A stretch of 64,000 bases of DNA, taken from NCBI RefSeq assembly GCF_020520425.1, contig NC_079492.1, forward strand, positions 68,501,671 through 68,565,670. The letters are read 5' to 3'. This document shows, piece by piece, positions 1-10,639 of this stretch. Below the pieces are notes generated by a model. It saw nothing but the letters and a program-made list of their open reading frames with translations. It searched no databases and had not been told where the DNA came from. Each line of letters begins with the position of its first letter. Position 1 is the first letter of the stretch. Source of the DNA: Spinacia oleracea (lineage: Eukaryota > Streptophyta > Magnoliopsida > Caryophyllales > Amaranthaceae). The position numbers and the translations under genes are program-made.

Positions 1-1525
1 GAGATCCGGTCTCAAGGAACGCGAGTTCCTTGAGTAGTAACAAACAATAGTCTAGGATAATCAATCAACAACAGAAAATAAAACCGTCTCCCCGGCAACG
101 GCGCCAAAATTTGACAGGCTAAATCGCACTCCTATCAAAGATAAACCTAACGTTCACCAACTAAAAATATAGCAAGGGAAGCAGGGATCGTATCCACAGG
201 GAAACAATGTTCTTTCCACTATTAAATTATTAATCTAGACTACTGGTAACAAGAATATGGATTGATTTGTATAATATAACTAGGACGATAATAAAATAGG
301 AAGAAATCAGATATTAAAAGGTCTAGGGCATAGGTTCACCGATGAACAACATTCCAAGACGACAACAATCGATAACAATCAATATAACAGTTAATTAGAC
401 CAGCATGCTCTCTCGAATCGATACTAATCATAGACTTAGAATTAACGGGCTCTCGCTACGTATTAATCCCAATTCTACCTATTGAAACAAGCCTAAACAT
501 CAAATTGCATCTCTCGAATCTTAATTTGATATTGCGAAACTAATACAATCAAACCTGCGCAAATCTAATTGCAAAGTAAATAAGGGCAATCAATAGGAAT
601 TAACAGCTAAACCAACAATCAACAACAATTAATCATCCTTTCACATTCGTTCATGGATTCCCAAAACCCTAGAAAATCAACTACTCACACATATTAACAA
701 TAAGCAAAGCAATTGGCATGATTGAAAACATAATTAAAGCTTAAACAAAGAATTGAAATAAGGAATAATACCTAATTGAAGGACAATGGCAAATGAAAGC
801 TTCGATTTTTCTTTGATTGAAAATAAACTAAGTGTTTGAATTGATGTAGAGAGAAAAATAAAACTTAGAAAAATAAACTAAGGGTTTTGTGCTGGAAAAA
901 TAAGATGTTCGTCAAAAATAAAACAAGTTTGCTTATATAGTTTTTGCCAAAATAAGGCTTAAAAACGGAATTAAAAACGCGAAAAACTGCTGGAGGTTGG
1001 CGTCGCCCGATCGGGCGACGCTTCGCCCGATCGGGCTAATCACTCGATAGTCGGCCCGATCGGGCCAAAATCCGCCCGATCGGGCGGGTTGCGAAATCTC
1101 CACAAGACCTCCAGATTGACCGCCCGATCCGGATCGGGCGAGCTGCGCCCGATCGGGCGCGCGTTGATGAACTTGGCTTGCTTATACTTCCGCCCGATGG
1201 TTGCATTTCGCCCTCAGCTTCCAGGGCGATTTGCAATCTTCAATGTATCTCGCCCGTGTCACCAAGTCTAACTCCCGGGGCTCAACCATAAGCATCTCAG
1301 GCTCCCGAAAGTCGACGATGGAGGTCCCGAACTTCTCGGACTCATATAGTGGCCTTGATCAACAATGAAACGGGTCTAAAACGACCAATTTCTCATAATC
1401 AAACCTGAAACTCAAGGCACACTCAATAACACACATTAGTACTAGAAACGGCTCCTAAGAGCACGTTTGATACATAAAAGTACTAAGGGACGGGGGCAAA
1501 AATTCTATATAAAACGCATATATCA
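1..1525 (-). mobile_element. Ty3/gypsy LTR retrotransposon, 5' LTR and primer-binding site (partial)
   Basis: On the minus strand, the sequence at 90-106 is TGGCGCCGTTGCCGGGG, which matches the 3' end of plant tRNA-Asp and is a usual primer-binding site of plant Ty3/gypsy elements. Five bases away an LTR-like block of about 1.41 kb starts (112-1525), with TG/CA ends when read on the minus strand. The rest of the element lies left of the window, so only the 5' LTR and the first part of the leader are visible. The far LTR border at 1525 is chosen from the TG start and the style of the sequence; no second LTR is present to confirm it. Treated as a fossil; no gene of the element is visible here. 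Confidence 0.7.
1004..1160. repeat. Cluster of palindromic GCCCGATCGGGC motifs inside the LTR
   Basis: The 12-bp palindrome GCCCGATCGGGC occurs five times exactly (1005-1016, 1025-1036, 1054-1065, 1074-1085, 1147-1158). A sixth, split version lies at about 1122-1139. The block is strongly GC-rich in an otherwise AT-rich LTR. Confidence 0.85.
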
Positions 1526-1978
1526 GGAACTCCTAAAAGATCGTATCTCTAGAATCATGACTAATTATTTATTATGTTTTATTTTCAAATCTAGTACGTT
1601 GGAACTTAACTTTGAGACTAACTTAGTTTGCCAACCGTTGATCGGAAGGCGCTATAATCGGTATATATTAGTATTGTGTATTTCTACTTTTTGTTAATGC
1701 CAACAGGGGAAATGAATGCAAACTTAAATTAAATTGATCACTTGAGTCCGTCTCACTACTCTCTTCTCGATGTAAGTTTTTAAAATTTTGTTTTCCGTTT
1801 TAATTTAATTTCGTTTATTAAAATTAATTTTAATTTTCCGTTAAATTTATTTCGGAAGTTTAGATTAACTTTTAATAAACTACTTTATTTATTTTATTGC
1901 TTAATATTTATGCTAATTGATTATTATTGCATTTAGTGAAAGTTTGCTTTTGTTGTCATCACCAAAAAGGGGGAATAT
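1526..1978 (+). mobile_element. Probable 3' interior of a Copia element
   Basis: This AT-rich stretch lies between the gypsy LTR and the Copia LTR and ends in a purine tract (about 1964-1973, AAAAAGGGGG) of the kind found just before the 3' LTR of SIRE/Maximus-type Copia elements. No gene is recognised in it. The gypsy element probably inserted here and cut the Copia element, but the junction is inferred. Confidence 0.45.
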
Positions 1979-3268
1979 TGTTGACCCTAAAGTTTTGATG
2001 ATGACAAAGCAAACTCCTGACATTTGGTTAAGTTATGTTGCATAATAGGTTCCAAGATCCTTAGAGGGATAATGCCAAGTTAAGGAGATCCTGAGTTGGA
2101 TAAACTAAGCAACGCGGAATATAAGCAAGTAATTGATCCATGTCAGACACTACATTGAAGAAATAATCATTAAGCGAGTTTACAAAGGCGAGATCCTTAG
2201 GCGAGTTCCTAAGGCGAGATCCTCATATATTATGTGGATCCTCGACGTTCCAGAGAAGGAACAAATTGGGAAGTCTTCGAGTGAAGCTTCTAAAGGTGCA
2301 ACATGAAGACTACAACATATGAGTTTATGTTTTAGGATTTATGTAAGTATTTAATAAAGTTTAAACGTAATTTGGAATGAAAGGGACATAAGTAATTTGG
2401 TACGTTTTAAATGAAATATATTAACTGTAATTATAAAAGAGTTTTAAGTTAGAAATTTTTTTTAATAAATAAAATGAATTTAATTAATAAATGTAAACAT
2501 AGGATTCTGGTTTTATTCTCCTTGTTTCTCAAGCAAAAGATTTTCCATGTTCCTTGAAACTCTCCCACGTATTTCTGTTTGTGCATTTAGTGTTTTGAAT
2601 TGGTCTCCCCTGTTTCTCTCCAACTATGCCCATGTTACTGAGCAGTAACTGTTAGTGGGTAGTTGAGGAGAACATGGGTACCCAACCCTAGGTAAAACTC
2701 TCCTATAAAAGGAAAAGAGTTTTTGCTTTTCAAAACACACAACTGATCTTTGCAAAATATATCTTAAAGAGCTTAAACGTTTTAAAAGAGAATCAGTTTT
2801 CAAAAGAGTGTCCCTTGAGTTCCTTATTACTTTAAGCTTTATTACGTACTAGAGTTTTATATCAAATTGTATTTTGGGTTTAAGGGTTAATTGAGTGATC
2901 CTTAATTGACTTAGAGTTAAGTCAAAGAGAAAAAGAGTGACTTAGAGTTAAGTCAAAGAGAAAAAGAGCGACTTAGAGTTAAGTCAGAGAGAGAAAGAGG
3001 AGCACAGTAATCAAAGGGGATTGCTGTGGGGAACTCGTGTTCGAGAGGAACTCGAGTTAAAGAGTGTATTTGTAATAGAGTTATTGCATTAATACAAAAT
3101 AGTAGTGAGGTTCTTCTTGATTAGGATCAAGAAGGTTCCTCCGTTTTATATCTTTCTCCGCTTATTGTTGATCAGTCTCTTTATTGTTTAAATTCCGTAA
3201 GAAACTTACCCAAGTTCCCAAGAAACAATTCACCCCCCCTCTTGTCAAGTGTTCTTACTGAACTATCA
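1979..3268 (+). mobile_element. Copia (SIRE/Maximus-like) 3' LTR
   Basis: An LTR-like block starts TGTTGACCC directly after a polypurine tract. It contains a TATA-like segment (TATAAAAGG, about 2704), and near 3229 the C-rich string that commonly closes this class of LTR, and ends in TATCA. About 1.29 kb long. It includes a 31-bp unit repeated three times at about 2908-2990. The 5' part of the element is missing or outside the window. The exact right border is uncertain by some tens of bases. Confidence 0.65.
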
Positions 3269-3563
3269 TAGACTAAAATAGCTAGAAATATATCTGAAAC
3301 ATTAAACTAAGTTTTATTGTTTGGAGTTTATGATGCACAAGTTGAGTGTAAGAGAACATTGTTTAGAACGTAAGAATCAATATTTAGAACACAAGGTTAT
3401 TCTTTTAGAACATATAAACTTCGAAATATATTAACCATTTTTAGTTGTTAGTTTTTGTAAATTTTAATTATCTACTAGTAATACAATGGATAATATAATT
3501 AACACCCTAAATAAAAGTGAAGGGTAAGTCAATATTTACTATACCTAATCTCTTTGTTTGTAG
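3269..3563. other. Unassigned AT-rich stretch
   Basis: No gene is seen. It contains several TAGAAC/AGAACAT words (3351-3420) like those at 45230-45490 and 48500-48860, suggesting a relic of the same unidentified repeat. Confidence 0.4.
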
Positions 3564-3571
3564 GATGGGTG

Positions 3572-4458
3572 TAGAGCTGTCAAAACAGGTCATCGGGTCG
3601 GGTTTGGGTCGGGTCATCTCGGGTTTCGGGTCATGATCAGGCCGGGTCGTGTCGGGTTAATATTTCATTCGGGTTGAGTTCGGGTTCGGTCGGGTCGATT
3701 TCAGGTCGGGTCATATTGGGTTTTTTCCTATCCCGGGTTCAGGTCGGGTTCGAGTCGGGTCACATTTCAGTCAGGTTTGATTTCGGGTTAGGGTCTTATC
3801 GGGTCGGGTTTAAGTCGATTTGTAGCAGATAATTTCGAGTTCGGGTCTTATCGAGTCGGGTTTAAGTCGGTTTGCAACACAGTTATTTTCGGGTTCGGAT
3901 CTTAGTTTGGATCGGATAATAACCAGATCAAATAGAATTCAGATCGGGTCACTCTCAGGGACGGGTCAAACTCGGGTCTGATAATTAACCTATACATTTT
4001 AAGGATTTTATATTCTAAAAATTTTTGTTTAACTTATTTTAGAGTTAAATTTTTCAATATTTAGCAATAAATAATTAAAATAGATATATCAATGAAGTTA
4101 ATATTTGGTCGTGTCATTGATAACTCGGGTAAATCGAGTAGCGGGTTCTCACAGGTCGGGTCTATAGCAGGTTTCATCGAGTTACAATCGGTTTCGGGTT
4201 GACATCGGGTCGGGTATCAAATCGGGTTCGGGTCATTGTTCGGTCGGGTCAGTTCGGTTATCGGTCATTTTCGGGTCGGATGTCGGGTTCGGGTTCGGGT
4301 GTTACAACATCGGGTTAAAATCGGTTATCGGTTTTTTCGGGTCGGGTACAGGTCGGGTTTCGGGTTACCTGTTTTACCGTAATTTCGGGTCATGGTCGGT
4401 TACGGGTTCGGTCGGTTCAGGTCGGGTTTTCGGGTCGGGTCAGTTTTTGACAGCTCTA
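3572..4458. mobile_element. Non-autonomous hAT element (887 bp)
   Basis: The ends are inverted repeats, TAGAGCTGTCAAAA on the left and TTTTTGACAGCTCTA on the right, flanked by a perfect 8-bp duplication GATGGGTG (3564-3571 and 4459-4466). An 8-bp duplication with this TIR is diagnostic of hAT. The interior has no coding sequence. It is filled on both sides with variants of TCGGGTCGGGTT, leaving an AT-rich centre at about 3990-4110. Confidence 0.92.
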
Positions 4459-4466
4459 GATGGGTG

Positions 4467-4814
4467 GAGTAATTGAATTGAATGGGTTCAAAGGCTCAAA
4501 ATTTTGATTCTTGTACACTAACCTTAAGCTCTAAACAATGCGAGTTTTATTCTAACTTTGATGGTCCTAACTTTGCGAAAACGTGTCCATAATTACTGTA
4601 TGAAAGTGATATAACCAAGGAAAGGATCCTTAGAAAATTTCTGAGTTTAAGATTGTACAAGAAAATTTCTGAGCAACAAGAAATCAGTTAACTAGTGGAA
4701 AATTGGTAGTTCATTTAAGAATATTCATAATTGAAGTCGACTTTTTCCTATTATGATCATCTGACTTTTTCTTGTGATGAGTAGTCGATTGACTGTTTAA
4801 ATGTCCTTTTAGTA
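4467..4814. other. Flanking sequence left of MULE-1
   Basis: No gene, RNA or recognisable repeat is seen. The last 10 bases before the element (4815-4824) are the MULE-1 target duplication. Confidence 0.4.
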
Positions 4815-4824
4815 AGTGGCTACA

Positions 4825-4876
4825 GAGGAAGTCTTGCTCCATAATGGCTTGTGTCCAATCTGGACACAAGTGGGGG
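4825..4876. repeat. MULE-1 left terminal inverted repeat with embedded hairpin
   Basis: It starts GAGGAAGTCTTGCTCCATAA and contains at 4849-4871 a hairpin whose 10-base arms CTTGTGTCCA and TGGACACAAG flank three bases. The right end of the element (18761-18810) has the equivalent sequence with a slightly imperfect hairpin. Confidence 0.85.
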
Positions 4877-5861
4877 CATTATGGTATTTTCACCGTAAAA
4901 AGAGAGAGGCCCACTTGGAAATAACGGACTCCGTTATTCATTGCTGGCAAAAATTTCAGATTTCAAAATTTTTGAATTTGAGGTATTTAATACTCACATT
5001 GTCTCTCTCCTCCTTGTTATTCTCTCTCCTCCTTCAAAGCAGTCCTTCTTCCTCGTGCTCCTCCTGCAGTGAAGACGAGCAAGAAATTCAGATTTCGGGA
5101 ATTTTGGGCAAAAAATTCACACCTCCATTTTCAAGACGAGCTAAAAAATTCACACCTCCATTTTCAAGACGAGCTAGGATTGTTCGTTAATTTGGTGAAT
5201 TCGTGAAAAGCAATTGCGCTGGAGGAAGAATTATTTGTCATCAAGAGGTAAAACCCTAAAACCCAAATCGAAAATTTAAAAAGTTAATGTATTTAGGCTT
5301 ATTGGAGGGTTTAGGGTTGTAATCCTAATTGTTAAAGTCGTCTAATTTTAAGAATTTCTGGGTTTCAGTTAGTTAGGGTTTCTGGTTTAATTGCTGCATG
5401 TTTTAGTTCGTTTATTAATAATCGTTTTTTAATATTTGTTTAGGGTTTTGTAGGCTGTTGGTGGAATTAGGAGTATGAATAATGGTTGTTTTGTAACTGG
5501 GTTTTGATATTTGAACAAATTTGGTATATTTGATGTCGCCTAAATTTTGGAAATTTGTTAAAAATAGTGTTGATAATATGGAGAATAGTACTTAAATATA
5601 GAATTATTTTTAAAAAGGATCATAATTTTATATTGATCCTAAAATGGTACTGAAAGTGTTTGACAGTTTGGTATCGCAAATGAGATTTGGATTGGTAGAT
5701 TTGTACCAAACTGGGTCTAATTACTGGTCTAATTATGTGTGGATGTTTATATGTGTGCATTTTAAAAGTAATTGCAGTGTGAAGTTTTGGAATGTTGTGA
5801 ATTTCTTGTGTTTAGTTTACGTTGTTATTGTAGTCATTAAGTTTTATAATTTTTTAGGAAA

Positions 5862-8800
5862 ATGGGTAAACGTAATGCTCCACTTCCAAAGGAGAAAAAA
5901 ACAGAGGAAGACGTTGTTAAGGGAAAGGGCGTGTCTACAAGGGCAGGAGCACGAACGGTAATTAAGAATGCTATTGTATTAAATAGAAGAATCCAATTCT
6001 AATCCAATTCTATTTTTAATATTCAGACATAAGTAAACTTGTTGTGTTGTGTGTGTAGAGAACAACTGCATGTGGACTAAAGGCAGTGGAAGGTTCTTCC
6101 AGTGGAAAGAAGAGAAAAGTCTATGATGCGGAGATTAGTGGAGAGGAGGAGCCACGTACAGAGAGCAACGATGACGAGGACGTCGTTAGTATTCATAACT
6201 TAACCACTACTATTAGACCGATGGTTTGTTGAATTGTTAACTACCTATTTCATGGATATCTATTTTGTGATTGAAAATTAATCAGAACAAATGTTTATGA
6301 TCAATTCTTACATGGTTTTGATTTAGTGGGCATTGTTGTATGCATCTTAGTTGAGTGTAGGTGCTCAGGTGAAGAAATCGGAGACTGTTGTGTCCACCAG
6401 GCTGAGGAAAGGCATGCATGAGAATGATAGGATTGAGGTGTTTTCAAAGTTGGTGTCACTGTTGGATGACAGTCGAAGGGATTTAGTTAGAAAAATGGGG
6501 TTTGGAGCCCTCCTCACCGTGAAACTGCGCAACCTGTCCCCAGAATTTGCCTACTGGTTAGTGACCAGGGTAGATGGTGCTAATGGGGTGTTTTATGGTG
6601 GGGGCGATATGGAATTCAGCCTGGATCCCATCCAATTTAACTGTGTTTTGGGGCTGCCTATGGGTACTCAGCCTGTACCATCTCTTAATGGAAACCTAGA
6701 CACACGCCATAGGAATATAGCAGACCATATTGTTCAGATGTATGGGGATAGTGGTGGGGTTTCTGTTCAGAAAGCTTGGGAATTTGCAGTTGGGATGAGG
6801 GATGGACAGGGTAAGGCGGTGGCTACTATTGTCCCAATTGTAACAAGAGAGGAGGAATTTGAATTTAGAATAGCCTTTATGATTGTTATACTGGAGCTGG
6901 TGTTGTGCCCAAGCACAGACGGGTTTACCTTGATCAGCATGGAGTTGTTTCTGGATTGGGGGGCTGCAGCCTATTTTTGACGGTTGGTATAACTGAAAAT
7001 ATTTTTATTTATTGTGTATAATTTTGCAAAGCTCTTATTTGATTCTGAAGCAAGTTGGTTAATGTTGTAGGTGTTCTACCTGGACCACCTGAATGTTGTT
7101 CCTAGGCAATGGTGTGTTATGCCGAGGGTGGCTGTGTGGTCCCAATCTGATGTGGATGCCCTGATAGAGGCAGACAAGAAAGCTGGAGGTGACTATGGAA
7201 GAACTCAGGTGAGATGGAATACCAAAAATTTATGTTGTGTTAGTAGTGATTCAGCAGTATAATGATTCATTCATATATGGACTGATGTTTTATTTTGATG
7301 TTCCACAACCAGTCTGTTGATGTTGCTTACGGCGAGAGACACCATCCTCGATTGCCAAGAGATATGCGGGGTTCCTACATTGCAAAAGAGGTTTAATCTA
7401 TTGTTTCTAATCCAATTTGGTTTAATTAGATTATTAGTTGATTAGTTTATAAGTTTCTGGCTTCTGTCCCGCGCGCGCACTAGATATTCTGATTGTGTGA
7501 TTGAAATTTGTATATAGGTTCTGAATGTTTTAACAAGCCGATTTGAGAGAATCGAGGAGCAAATGCACAACCAAGGAGAGGTTTTAAGAAGTATGAAACT
7601 TGATTTGTCAAGAATAGTAGGGGTGAGGGAACAAGATAGTGGGTTGAAGGACACTCAAAGTGGAGGTACAAGTGGTGGTAGTGTGGGTGGTGTGGCTGTT
7701 TGCCCTGCTCTCGGAGGTACGCAGACAATGAGGCCGACCACAATTCCTACGGCCACTGCACAGCAGTTTGGAGTTCCGTCGCCGGTGGGTTTTGCACCGG
7801 CCTTTGGTTCAGCTCGGGGTATTGGCACCCGAGGCTTTGGGTTCCCTCCTCCTTCCACTTCAGTCTCTCCAGTTTTGGTGAGTGATCCTATAACCCCTGG
7901 TCCTTCTTCTGCGGTTACCTCAGATGTTCTTGGATTTATGGCTCCCTCTTCCTCTGATTGTTCTGTCCCTACGAAATCTATGACCACGCTACAGACTGAA
8001 GTACAATCTCCTGCTCAGAAGCCGGTACATTTTCTTACACTACTGTGAATGAACAATCCAAGATATACTTATCTTAGATAATTTTAATGTTGGGTTATAT
8101 ACATATCCAAATTGCACAGGTAATCACCACTGAAATTTTAAAGGGAGTTTCACCTCTTAGGAGCTCCCGGAAGAGTCGTACTGATATGGAGAAGGAATTG
8201 GTTGCTTTCATCAAGGAGTGCCAGGGAAATAGCAAGTAAATGTCAAACTTTTTAGTAAATTATGATTATTAATGTATTTGTATTTTGTTAATGTTTACAA
8301 GTTTTAACTTGGAATACGACAGTTGATTATCCTTCAATTGATCAATATATGCAGGGATGAAGGACCAGAGTTGATTGAGTTCGATGGTTTATGTCTAAGC
8401 AAATATCAGATGTATCGAATGGTAGCAATGGATGAGTATGCGGGGATAGAATACGTCAAAGTGGCTAGTAAGATGTATACTAGCAGGTGGAAGGCAGAAT
8501 TGGGTGCCGGTAGAGGACGAAGTGTAATGCTTGAACCTGGTTTCGGGGTTAGTTTTCAGACGTATTTCTCATCTATGTTATCATGATCTGATAATTTTTT
8601 TGTAAACGTATCTTGAGGTAATTAGTACACCTTCTAATTGTGGCAGGTTAAGGTACAAACAAACGAACCCCCTCAGTCTCTTGTAGCCCCATTCGGTGCC
8701 CCCTTTGAAAACCTCGTCATTCGGGAAATGTTTGTGGTATGTGAGATAACATCACATTCTAAATTAAATACATTTGTGATAATTATTGGTAAATTTTTAA

Positions 8801-9549
8801 TTTACCATTTAACTTATCGTATCTATTTTACAATTCATGCCAGGTTGTAGTACCCGTGTTGCACATGTACTTCACACTTCCACCGCACACACGTTGGTAT
8901 TGTGTTGCATTATCCATGAAGGATAAGCGGATTTGGGTCCTTGATCCTACATCAGACGAGCCTTTGTCTGAGCACGGTCGTCTGATTAGCCACATGGTAA
9001 TGATTGTATCTAAAAACATTTAATAATTATCGCATACATTTCATACATATGATTGACTTGTTATTCTTGTAGTTCAAGTACTTGGACACCCTGTTTTACT
9101 TTAAAGACGAGTCATGGGTAAAGGATGGACTGAGTGGATGGGGGGTTGACCTTGTTTCTGTCCCACCAAGCGATGAGTAAGTAACCCAACGCAATCGCTT
9201 CGCGTAAATATAAGTTGGTTTGTTTATATAAGGATTATATGGTTTGATCACTGTAATGCAGTGTGTCAAGTTGTGTTGTAATGCTAGCATGGATAAAGGA
9301 CATAGTCCAACGCAACAAAATTTCTCCCACATTCCAACCGGTACGTTCATTTAGTTCCATGTGTTTAGTTGTGTGTGTTCTTGAAAACAATAGTCCTGTA
9401 GTAATGCTATCATATTTATTTGCTATCATCATCAGGGTGCAATAGAGGATGCAAGGGTATCACTTGCTGTTGATGACATCTTGTGCGAGTTGAATGTGAG
9501 GAGACCTGAGGTGTACGACCTTATTTCTGGGAGGCAAGTCCGTGTGTAG
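5862..9549 (+). pseudogene. ULP-A of MULE-1: Ulp1-like protein gene, 115-bp deletion
   Basis: Thirteen exons can be read: 5862-5957, 6059-6223, 6369-6982, 7071-7208, 7313-7390, 7518-8024, 8120-8235, 8355-8547, 8647-8736, 8844-8996, 9073-9176, 9262-9340, 9436-9549. All phases agree except exon 3, which is 115 bp shorter than in MULE-2 and shifts frame. The undamaged gene would encode about 853 residues: a basic/acidic N-terminus, a DUF1985-like block (with MGFGALLTVKL), a Ser/Gly/Pro-rich linker in exon 6, and a C-terminal C48 fold. In the C48 part the expected His-Trp is Arg-Trp (RWYCVALS, about R721), Asp is kept (WVLDP, about D738), and the Cys lies in SSCVVMLAW (about C794). So even whole, it may lack peptidase activity. 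It is a paralogue of ULP-B and points towards it. Function in the element is unknown. Confidence 0.8.
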
Positions 9550-10639
9550 ACCGTGTTTACGTGCTTGAACTTAAGTTTTTGGATGTAATTTGGATGTATT
9601 TTGGATGTATTTCGGCAACTCTGTTGCATTTGAATTCTGGTACTTAGTTTGGAAGTTAGTTTGGAAGTTTGTGTGGAAGTTAGTTTATGACCAAACATTT
9701 GATGTTGTATGTTTATATTTCTACTGTGAACTAAGGGGTCTTTTGTTTTAAAGGAATCCAGGTAGAAATAAGATATTTATGCGCCAATTAAGATCCCTGA
9801 TTTGTAGTTATGTATGAAATCAATCAGATAAATGAACACAAGTAGTGAAATGCACACATGTAGTGAAATGCAGGTCAACTTTGGTATACGACATTTGTCA
9901 ACTTTGGTATATGTCATTTGTCAACTTTGGTATGAGTATGACATTTGCCAACTTGGCTTTGGTACAGTTCATGTAGTCCTAAATTCAAGTTTGGTACAAT
10001 GCATTTAACCAGAACTTTGACTTTGGTACGTTTTCATGTCGTAACACGATTTGGTACATTAAATGTAGCCAGAACATCGAATTTGGTACATTAGATGTAC
10101 CAAGAACTTCGACTTCAAGTAAACCCATTATATTTGCTACACTTTTGGCACGATTTGGTACATTAAATGTAGCCAGAACATCGAATTTGGTACATTAGAC
10201 GTACCAAGAACTTCGACTTCAAGTAAACCCATTATATTTGCTACACTTTTGGTGGTGATAATAAGATTTTAAAGTTGCCAAACTTCGTACACTTCTTATT
10301 TGGTACCACCACTTAGGCAAATAATAAAACACTTGACTTTCATTTGACCCACTTTTGGTGGTGATAATAAGATTTTAAAGTTGCCAAACTTCGTACACAT
10401 AATAGGCAAATAATAAAACACTTACAAAGAAAAGAGTTAAGTAAACGATAATAATCCAAAATCAACTAACAAGACCCTTAGATATAAATTATCCGCATAG
10501 CAGTAAAGTGAATTATCCAAAAGCAGCAGTAAACATTACCACCAAAAAATCCGACACAAATCTTAAACATTAGATAATCCGGCTAATAAACAGTTTCCAA
10601 GAGTTACATAATATTACTACGAGAATCATCAGATGACTT
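9550..10639. repeat. Tail-to-tail intergenic region with TTTGGTAC words and local duplications
   Basis: This region separates the 3' ends of ULP-A and ULP-B. From 9886 on it is crowded with TTTGGTA(C/T) and its complement. A segment of about 110 bp carrying TTTGGTACATTAGA is present twice in tandem (about 10030-10250), and a second one carrying GATTTTAAAGTTGCCAAACT is repeated (about 10258 and 10367). The MULE-2 counterpart (30904-31849) has these segments once. No gene is seen. Confidence 0.75.
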
